10,438 nucleotides of DNA from an uncultured Prevotella sp. (GTDB taxonomy: Bacteria > Bacteroidota > Bacteroidia > Bacteroidales > Bacteroidaceae): positions 1-10,438 of the forward strand of contig CAKQDG010000081.1 of NCBI GenBank assembly GCA_934219025.1, in the 5' to 3' direction. Shown one piece after another: positions 1 through 8,400 of this stretch (position 1 is the stretch's first letter; each line of letters starts with the position of its first letter). Position numbers and translations under genes: made by a program. The notes under the pieces were generated by a model. It made no database searches. It was not told the DNA's origin and worked only from the letters and a program-made list of their open reading frames with translations.

Positions 1-98
1 CTGCCGAAGTCATACAGCACCTGCGCATTTACCTGCGCCTTGACGCTCGCCGTGCATAGTGTCAATGCCGAGAGCATTAGGATTAGATTTTTTTTCAT
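1..98 (-). CDS. N-terminus of a secreted or outer-membrane protein (partial, runs off the left edge)
   Basis: Reading the minus strand from an ATG at 98 gives an open frame of 32 complete codons to the window edge: MKKNLILMLSALTLCTASVK followed by AQVNAQVLYDFG. This is a classic Sec signal peptide: two lysines, a hydrophobic core (about residues 4-16), and a likely signal peptidase I site near residue 21, between Ala and Gln. The mature start, with its 'QVLYDFG' stretch, resembles the beginnings of Bacteroidales outer-membrane beta-barrel proteins of the DUF5020/Tsx-like kind, but so little is visible that this is only a guess. The ATG lies 4 bases after the stop of the phosphopantetheinyl transferase, so read-through transcription from the NRPS operon is likely. 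A role in the cluster, such as passage of the product across the outer membrane, cannot be judged from here. Confidence 0.65.
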   Translation of the reverse strand, partial: MKKNLILMLSALTLCTASVKAQVNAQVLYDFG

Positions 99-100
99 TT

Positions 101-131
101 TTTCAATCTTTCAATTTTTCAATTTTCAAAT
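101..131. repeat. Short 8-bp tandem repeat across the PPTase stop codon
   Basis: On the + strand the unit TTTCAATY occurs three times in direct succession (101-108, 109-116, 117-124). A degenerate, one-base-short fourth copy follows to about 131. The repeat encodes the last residues of the PPTase (LKIEKLKD), contains its stop codon and covers most of the 4-base gap before the next gene. A/T-rich TTTCAATT-type repeats of this kind are common between Bacteroidetes genes. Here one appears to have been absorbed into the reading frame, giving a low-complexity lysine-rich tail. Confidence 0.6.
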
Positions 132-720
132 CTTTCTCTCCGCATACGGAGCAAGCATATCCTTTAGAACAGAAGACTTGACTGTAAAGCTCAAACATGT
201 CTGCATCTTCTGTTTCAAGAAGAGTGGCGATATTATCGGTCAGTCCTTCACCGGTGAGTTTCAGCAGCGACTCCTTACGGGTCCATAGCCGGGCAAACTC
301 CGAACATGGATTTGCGGCGTTCTTTATGTTCATCCTCTCTTGCTCGCAGAATGCCGCCCCCAAAACATCTTCAGGAAGACAATGGGGAATTTCCTCGATG
401 TCGCACCCCACTGGCTTGTCGCCGACAACACACATCACGCCCTTTCTGCAATGGCTAAGATTGAAATGGATGTCAGGATAATTCAGAAGAAATGGTTTCC
501 CGTTTTCCCCGTATCCGAATTCCGCCTTCACGTCGTTTCCATACTCCAGGCGGAGTGCCTTGCGGAGCAACAGGTATGCACGGGCACTTTGCAGTCTGTC
601 AATGGGAAAACTGTAGTTCATGGCTATCGCCTTTCGCCAACCGGGGAGCTGATCCAAAGACTGCTCAAGATCTCTGCCTACAGTCCTTTCGTCTATGTCC
701 TCTATGTATATCTTCATCAT
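103..720 (-). CDS. Sfp-type 4'-phosphopantetheinyl transferase
   Basis: This 205-residue cytoplasmic enzyme transfers the phosphopantetheine arm of coenzyme A to the conserved serine of carrier domains. Its natural targets here are the two T domains of the adjacent NRPS. The family signatures are all present: GKPF followed by HFNLSHC (residues 74-91), VGCDIEEI (104-111) with the Mg-binding Asp107 and Glu109, and WTRKESLLKLTGEGL (146-160) with the third acidic ligand Glu150 and Lys154. The length is slightly below that of Bacillus Sfp (about 224). The start ATG overlaps the exporter stop codon in an ATGA arrangement (717-720), which indicates translational coupling. A second ATG follows immediately, so the start could be one codon later. 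The C-terminal KIEKLKD tail derives from a short tandem repeat and is unlikely to be functional. Confidence 0.95.
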   Translation of the reverse strand: MMKIYIEDIDERTVGRDLEQSLDQLPGWRKAIAMNYSFPIDRLQSARAYLLLRKALRLEYGNDVKAEFGYGENGKPFLLNYPDIHFNLSHCRKGVMCVVGDKPVGCDIEEIPHCLPEDVLGAAFCEQERMNIKNAANPCSEFARLWTRKESLLKLTGEGLTDNIATLLETEDADMFELYSQVFCSKGYACSVCGEKDLKIEKLKD

Positions 721-2474
721 GAGAGTGCCGGTACGGTTTGGTCTGCCTTGTCGTGAAAGACACTGGTTGTCGTGTTCTGATGGAAGATATAGTCGTATTT
801 CAGTTCGCCATACATACCCTTAACAATAGTCAGTCCGATTTTGTCTACCTCTTTGTGCTCAATCGGGTTAAACGGTCGGGCATCGTCACACAGGATGAGC
901 TTCACACCTTCTGGAATTAAAACAAGGCGGTAGTCAATGTAGCGCTTTTTGCCTCCTACTTTCAGTCCGTGGGTAATGATATTGTTTATCAGTTCCTCGG
1001 ATGTCAGCTCTATATGCATTGCCATATCTTTGCCTACTCCGTTTTTTCCAAGGAAATCCCTTGCAGACGCCAATGCCTCTGCCATACTGCTGAAGTTTGG
1101 CTCTATTGAAGTTTCAAATCCTATATAGTCGTCGTACTTAGGCACGAGTATCAACGGGCAACGGCTCTTGTCGCGCCATACGCCAAGTGTCGAAATTATT
1201 ATGATACATACTGCCGTAAACAGCTGTCCGAAGGCAAAGCCCCACCACACATGGTCTATGCAAAACTCTGCAAACAGCCAAATGCCGAAAGTTGGGGCAA
1301 GCGACTGGCATACCGACAGGAAGGTTGCTATCTTACTGTTGTCGTACAACTGGTATATGGGCAACAGCAGATATAGCATGCACATCAGAATTATATTGGC
1401 AGAAAACGGAGGGATAGCCTCTACCGCTGCCTGCAGGTAGCGGGGAGATGAAACGCCAAACAGCAGCGACACATACTGCGGAGCGAAAATCAGCGGCATA
1501 ACAAAGAAGAAAAAGCATACTGCCATAAACCCGTAGGCACGACGTATTGTCATCATCACTCCGCTACGGTCTCCGGCACCTTTCAATATCGAAGCAACCG
1601 GCTGGAAGGTCTTTAATGTTCCGGAAAGGATTATCATCGATATTTCAAGAAGATACATGCACACGGAGAGTGCCACGATGCCTATATCACCGAGATACTT
1701 CATTATGACACAGTTGTTGCCCCACAGCTGCACGGCAATCAACATGGTGGCAAGGCCAAAGGGTATGCCTTCGGCTACGGATTTCCCTAACGTAGGCATG
1801 ATATCATGATACACAAGCTTCAACGACTCTTTTTTCATGAAATGCGGAATCAGAAACAATACCGACACAACATTTGATATCATCGTGGCATATGCCGCAC
1901 CAGCTACCCCCCAGTCGAACAAATCGATGAACATATAGTCGAGGAATATGTTTACCAAAGTGGCTGCGACAATGGACAGGCTGACACGCTTCGGACTGCC
2001 GTCTACCGTTACGAACATCTCCAACATTATCGAGAGCATGAAAAACGGAGCGGCAATTACCGTTACGAAGAAATAGCTGGCTGTTACGCCAAACAGACTT
2101 TCTTCCGGACACAGGGATCTGACAATAGGCTCCAGGCATGTTACCCCTATAACAAGGAGCACTACCGACATGACGAACGCCAATATCATCACGCCTGAAA
2201 AGATATGGTTTGCCTTCACATGGTCGCGGTTGCCGATAGCCACGCCGACGAGCATGGAACTGCCGGCTCCGACCAATACCGTCAAAGCATAAAGCAACTG
2301 AATTACCGGACGGCAGATATTGACACTGCTCATCGCCTGCTCGCCGTCGAAATGACTCAACATCAATCCGTCGACCATGGAACCGAGCTGACTTGCCGAT
2401 ACGGTGAGTATGGAAGCCAGCAGAAAGCTGTTGAAAGCCTTGTTTACGAGATATGGATTTCGCTTTTGTTTCAT
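717..2474 (-). CDS. MATE-family exporter fused to a C-terminal RsbW/SpoIIAB-like serine-kinase (HATPase) domain
   Basis: This is a 585-residue membrane protein. Residues about 10-435 form a MATE transporter with roughly 12 hydrophobic segments (for example 14-35, 52-78, 92-113, 130-152, 313-333, 355-373, 410-432). Typical MATE stretches include SQLGSMVDGLMLSHF near residue 28 and SILKGAGDR at 295-303. MATE proteins export drugs, natural products or lipid-linked molecules using ion gradients. Standard members end near residue 450. This one continues with a soluble GHKL ATPase domain (about 455-575): an N box (residues 489-498, with Glu493, Glu494, Asn497 and Asn498), a G1-like motif DDARPFNP (530-537) and a G2-like IGLTIVKGM (546-554). 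This layout matches anti-sigma-factor serine kinases rather than two-component histidine kinases, as there is no phospho-accepting His domain. The start lies 13 bases after the NRPS stop, and the end overlaps the PPTase start. Its position argues for export of the NRPS product, with the kinase acting on the STAS protein encoded upstream. Confidence 0.92.
   Translation of the reverse strand: MKQKRNPYLVNKAFNSFLLASILTVSASQLGSMVDGLMLSHFDGEQAMSSVNICRPVIQLLYALTVLVGAGSSMLVGVAIGNRDHVKANHIFSGVMILAFVMSVVLLVIGVTCLEPIVRSLCPEESLFGVTASYFFVTVIAAPFFMLSIMLEMFVTVDGSPKRVSLSIVAATLVNIFLDYMFIDLFDWGVAGAAYATMISNVVSVLFLIPHFMKKESLKLVYHDIMPTLGKSVAEGIPFGLATMLIAVQLWGNNCVIMKYLGDIGIVALSVCMYLLEISMIILSGTLKTFQPVASILKGAGDRSGVMMTIRRAYGFMAVCFFFFVMPLIFAPQYVSLLFGVSSPRYLQAAVEAIPPFSANIILMCMLYLLLPIYQLYDNSKIATFLSVCQSLAPTFGIWLFAEFCIDHVWWGFAFGQLFTAVCIIIISTLGVWRDKSRCPLILVPKYDDYIGFETSIEPNFSSMAEALASARDFLGKNGVGKDMAMHIELTSEELINNIITHGLKVGGKKRYIDYRLVLIPEGVKLILCDDARPFNPIEHKEVDKIGLTIVKGMYGELKYDYIFHQNTTTSVFHDKADQTVPALS
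750..1112 (-). other. Domain: HATPase_c / anti-sigma serine-kinase module of the exporter
   Basis: This covers residues about 455-575 of the MATE fusion and lies after the last membrane segment, presumably in the cytosol. The ATP-binding residues of the GHKL fold look intact: the N-box asparagines 497 and 498, the catalytic-type glutamates 493 and 494, the Asp530-Asp531 pair of the G1 region and Gly547 of the G2 region. In RsbW and SpoIIAB this fold phosphorylates a serine of a STAS antagonist. That activity is inferred here, not shown. Confidence 0.8.
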
Positions 2475-2487
2475 CTATCAGCTGAAA

Positions 2488-5400
2488 TTAAATTTTGTCG
2501 AAGAAGCCAAAACCATTTATCGACTTTACCAACCTCTCTATATAATCCCACGAAGTGAACGGCCAGTAATAACCAAGGCGATACAACACCTGGGTTGTGT
2601 ATGAACTGCTGTAGTCGATGTATCTCACGTCATGCTCGCTGTTGTTCGAATATGCCAGTATCGGCTGCAGGAACTCGCTTCTGGAATCGTCTTCCATCAT
2701 CTTGCGCACCCGCTCATTAAACTCATTCCTTTCAACAGGAGTGATTTTCATTCCTATCACCTCCATGCTGCGCAACACGTCGCCAAGGGGCAACGTATGG
2801 TTGTTGCAGGGATGCAGAACTATCATTTGGCGCGGTGTCTTGGCAAGTAGCCTACTTGCACGGCACACTTCGTCGATTGGTGAGAACTCGCACGGCTCGT
2901 CCATCATGTCATACGATACGCATCCCAACTGGGCAAAGGCTCTCAATCTGCCCATAAAACCGTTTGTGCGGAAGTTTATCTGGAACTCGCCGTCGGCATT
3001 TCGGGAAGCAAGAGTTGCCACGCGCAATATTTTTGCATTCAGACTGTTGTCTCTAACAGCCTCGAAAACAAGCTTTTCAGCATTATACTTCGACTTGATA
3101 TACTGGTTGTCGAGCGATTGTCCGAAGTCGAACATGTGTTCGGTGAGCCTCGTGTCGGGCGAAGGCACCCCGTCTACGCTCAATCCACCAATACTGATGG
3201 TAGAAATCTGCACAAGTCTTGTATCTGTCTGCAAGCACCATCTAATAATATTGCGCACACCTTCCACATTGACTTTCTCTATATCGTCGCCAGCTGAAAA
3301 ATGCTTCACGTTGGCTGCACAGTTTATCGCCGTATCTGCCTCGATATTGAGCGTGTCGAATGTCGAAGCATCGGTAACGTCTCCGTTGATTACGAATATC
3401 CTCTTGCCGAAGAGCTCTTCATACGTATTGTCGAAATAATAAAACAGAAGAGAGCGCAAGCGACTTTCTGCCGGCATATCCTCCTTGCCGCGCAATATGC
3501 AGTAAATGCGTCCCGTTTCGTTTTCTATCAGTTCACGAAGGAAATGGATACCCATAAAGCCAGTAGCACCGGTAAGCAAGACATCGCCAAGCGGTTGGCT
3601 CTCGTTCTCGCTCAGACTGTCTATGGTGTTGGCGTCGAGCAGTTGGGCAAATTCAGATTTTTTAATATTTCTGTCCGGCTCTGTCGCTACGGTCTGGTGT
3701 ACCGGCGCCCCTGATGCTCCATCGGCCTTGCCTTTCAGATATGCAGCAAGCACACGTGGGGTTTTACATTCAAAGATGTTCTTGAATGAAAGTTTGTAGT
3801 CTTTTAGCGTCAATGCAGCCACAACTTTTATCGCCGACACGGAAGTGCCGCCCAACGTAAAGAAATTGTCGTTGGCACTTATGCGCTCTATTCCAAGCAC
3901 CTTGGAGTAAGCCTCGGCAATATCCGTTTCCATCTCGCCTTCCGGTTCGGCATAAGCCGATACGGTAGCTTGCTCTATCACAGGCTCCGGCAAAGCCTTG
4001 CGGTTCACTTTTCCGTTTGGAGTAAGTGGCAACTCGTCCATTTGCATGTATGCGTCGGGCACCATATATTCGGTTAGCGACTGCGACAGGTTTTCACGCA
4101 GTTTGTTGCTGTCTATTTCGCAGTCGGCTGTATAGTATGCACAAAGATGCTGCATGCCTCCGATTTCCTTTACAACGACGATGGCGCTGCGGATGCCTTC
4201 GTAACGGCATACTGCATTTTCAATCTCGCCGAGTTCGATACGGAAGCCTCGCAACTTCACTTGTGTATCGATTCTGCTGATATATTCAAGTTGTCCGTCG
4301 TCGTTCCAGCGGCACAGGTCGCCGGTATGATACATGCGCACTTTGCGCCCCCATCTGTCTTTCTGGATAAACGGACAGTCGCCGAAGACTTTTGCCGTTT
4401 GGTCATCTCTGTGCCAATAGCCGAGACTTACCTGTATTCCGGCGAAACACAGCTCTCCGGGAATGCCCTGCGGCAAGATATTTCCGGTTTCATCCACTAC
4501 AAAGTTCCAGCAGTTTGCCACCGTTGTTCCTATCGGTATCTCGTTGATTCTCTCTCCAGGCTTTATCAGATAGTAAGTGGCATCAACAGTACCTTCTGTC
4601 GGTCCATAAGTATTCAGAATCTCGATGTGGTCGCTATAGACAGGCGGTAGCTTTTCGCCGCCAGCCGTTATGAAACGCACCGACAGATCGCTGAAAGTGT
4701 TGAGCAAGAGACACGTTACGGCTGTAGAATAGCCTCCACCGGTAATATGGTGGTCGTACAGGAACTGTCGGATTTCTCCCAAATCCTTTCTTATGTCAGA
4801 CGGCATGAGATGGAAAGAACCACCAAGGGTAAGTATCGGGAACATGTCCTCAACATGTGCGTCGAACGAGAAAGAACTATGACCGCTGATACGGTCAGCG
4901 GCAGTCAGCTTCTCCATATAGATTACCGTGGCTATAAAGTTATGCAAGCCTGCCTGATGAAGACGTGCTCCCTTTGGGGTGCCTGTAGAACCGGAAGTAT
5001 AAATCATATATGCCACTCCTTCTGGCTTCGACAGGTCTATAGGTGTGGCTTCAAGAGCCTTTGCCTTGATGCCAGGGTCGGCAAAGATGTCGTCGATAAA
5101 GAACGGCTGTGCATTGCCTATGTTGAATTCGCCTTCGGCAAGTGTGGCTTCGAGTACGTCATGTGTTGTTATGAGCAATTTCGATTCTGAGTCTTCAAGC
5201 ATAAACGACAGGCGTTGGTTTGGATATTCAAAATCGAGTGGCACATAAGCTGCCCCGCATTTATGGAGCGACAACACGATGAGCGGAAATTCCTTTGTAC
5301 GCTCAAGCATCACACAAACGAGGTCGTCCGGTTTTATTCCTTCTTCCAGGAATTTGTGGGCAAGGAGATTGGAATAGATATCCATTTCTTTATACGACAG

Positions 5401-8400
5401 TTCGCTATTCGCGTCTGCCACCGCCAGGCGGTCAGGGGTCTTGTGTGCCTGTTCCACGAAAAGGTTTGCAAATGTCTTTGTAACATCCATTTCCACCTGT
5501 GGTCCCATACCGAGTGTCATCAGTCTGTCTTGCTCTTCATCTGTGGTGATGGCAAGAGAATTTACCGGCGTTTCGCTATCTGCCGCCGACATGCGTTGCA
5601 GCAGAGCCGCGATTGCCTTGCCAAAGGTTTGCATTGTGGCTTCTGAATAGATACTGCTGTCGTATTCTATCTCGAATTCAAGTTGGTTGTCTGCCCTATT
5701 CCATACGTCGATAGATACAGGTGTCTTCACCGTATCAAGGTGTAACGGTATTTTCTTGCCAGAGGAATTGCCCAAGCTTATTGCATCGTCTAGCACGTCG
5801 CCCTGATATGCTACCATTATCTGCGGACTGACGCCGTATCTTTCTACCAGACTTGTGAACGGGTATTTGTCGGCATCTATGGTTGCAAGCATCTGCCGGT
5901 GCATATCTTTTACGACATGTGCCACGCTACCACCGGAAAAGTGGCTTACTACCGGCAATGTCTGCACAAACATGCCAAAAGTAGCTGCCAAGTCTGTCGT
6001 TTCACGCCCGTTTGAAATAGTTGTTATCATTATATGATGCTCACGAGTGATGCGGTGTAAGGTCTGCATAACTGTTGCCATGACGAGAGAACTTTCCGTA
6101 ACGCCGAGCCGCTGGGCACATTCGGTTACAGATTGGCGGCAAATGCAGACACGTGTTTTCCGGGCACCGTTTTGTGTCGTTCCGCTTGCTGATGCAGGAT
6201 AATGAACAGACTCTACTTCACCCATGATACTGTCGAAATATTTTTCTGCTTTTTTGTACCCATTGCCCTTCTGCCAATGGTCGTAAGAAAGGGCATAGTC
6301 ATAGGCTGTTATGCTTTCCGTATTCAGTTCTTGTCCGCTGTATGCCTTGGCGATATCACGGAGGAGCACGTTCATGGATGTACCGTCGAATGCAATATGA
6401 TGGATATTCAGCAAGAGCCATGTCTCGCTTCCGTATGTGTATACACGTATGTCATACAGATTATGGTCTATAATATTGAACGGACGGATTTGACTCTGGA
6501 AATATTCCTGTGTAGGCTGTTCTTCAAGGGCGATGAGCTTTATATCTGCCGGAGCTTCGTCAAGACGTTCTTGCATTATCTCACCTTCGTGCATCACGAG
6601 ATGTACCTTTATATATGGGTGGGCAGAGAGCGTTTGCTCTATGGCTTGCTTAAGTTTTTCCAGTTTGATACCGCAGAACTCAAGCAGATATGGTATGTTA
6701 TACTGCAAGTCGTCGGGATGCTGTTCCCAATCAATATATACTCCAAGCTGGTTTTGAGTGAGCGGATAGTACTTTTGCTTCGGGTAGACCTGTATCTGCC
6801 CGTCAGAATCTGTATCGCTGTTCAAGGATTTTATCCATTGGCGTATTTCCGGATGCTTCATCATTGTCTTGGTAGACAGATGTATATTCAGCCGTTGCTG
6901 CAACAAAACTGACAATTTTATTGCACCGATTGACGTGAGTCCCATGGACACGAGATTTGTTGTGACTCCAAAATCATCGGTTCCTAGTTGCGCGGCAACG
7001 ATTTCAAATATTTTCTTCTCTGTCTCGGTCTCCGGCTTTACTATTTCGCCTATTTTTATTTTAGGCAACGGCAGGGCACGGCGGTTTACTTTTCCATTTG
7101 GGGTTAGGGGCATATCGTCCATGTGGACATATACTTCCGGCACCATAAACTCCGTGAGCGATTCCCCAAGATATGCCTTCAGCCTGTCGGTATCAACAGT
7201 TTTGTCTGAACAATAATATGCACAAAGCATCTGTACGCCATTTATATCCTTAACGTCTACAGCTGCTGACTTTATTCCCTCATAGCGCGACAATACGGAT
7301 TCTATCTCTCCTATCTCGATGCGCAGTCCGCGCAGTTTCACCTGATTGTCTATTCTTCCGAGGAATACGACATTGCCGGCTTCGTTCCACTTTACGAGAT
7401 CTCCCGTACGATACATTCTTTTGCCATTGAGTGTAACGAACTTTTCTGCCGTCAGCTTCGAGTTGTTAAGATATTCCCTTCCTACGCCTTCGCCTGCCAC
7501 GCACAGTTCTCCTGCCATACCACGTGGCAACAGATGCAAATTGTTGTCTACAACATAAAGCTGATAGCCGGCAAGAGGTCTACCGATTGGTGCATCTTCA
7601 TAGTCGCGGGCAAGAGGATAGAATGTTGAAAACAACGTACATTCTGTTGGTCCATATACATTATAGAAGTCAAACGACGGTTTTTTCATCGGCAGGAGTT
7701 TCTCACCGCCTACCGACATCAGTCTTATGGTAGAGAATTCAAACAAAGATGCCAGCTGCGTACCTATCTGGGTTGTAAAGAAGGCAATGGTTAGCTTATT
7801 TTCCTCTATATACTGATAGATTGCCGCCAGATCCATACGCATGTCTGAAGGCAAAATATATACCGAACCGCCACACGCCAGCAACGGATATATATCTATC
7901 ATATGGGCATCAAAACCGAAGTTTGCATAAGCCACGCTTCGGTCGGCTGCCGTAACCTTAAAATCTCTTATATACCAATGACAGAAATTCACAATATTAT
8001 GCTGCTCCAGCACGCATCCCTTAGGTCTGCCGGTAGACCCGGATGTATAAAGGATCACAAAGCTACAGCCTGGTGTCGGTCTGTCGGTCAGAGTGTCTTT
8101 TGCATCCGGCAATGCCATCACTTCATCCCGGTTTATCACATATCCCTTGAATTTAGGCAAGGCTGTAGCTACAAGACTATCCTCTGAAAGGATTAAATCC
8201 ACTCCCGCATCTTCAATCATATACGAGAGACGGTCTTCGGGGAAGTGGAAGTCGAGCGGCATATAGGCTCCTCCGGCTTTCATCACTGCCAAAGGATAAA
8301 TCACCATCCACTCGCTGCGGTCTATCATAACGCCTACCACAGTTTCCCTGTCCACTCCATATTTCTGCTGAAGATGAAGAGCAAGTCTGCTTGTAATATC

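Noticed and set aside
750..1112. Kinase domain as part of a two-component histidine kinase
   Set aside because: There is no DHp helix pair with a phospho-accepting His before it and no response regulator nearby; the compact domain fits the anti-sigma serine-kinase class better.
2618..3439. A 273-codon open frame on the + strand opposite the reductase region
   Set aside because: It lies wholly antisense to the well-conserved NRPS, has no recognisable motif and a composition typical of a complementary-frame shadow.
6202..6912. A 236-codon + strand open frame opposite C2/T1
   Set aside because: It is antisense to conserved C2 and T1 sequence and its translation is Cys-, Phe- and Tyr-rich without domain features; treated as a shadow.
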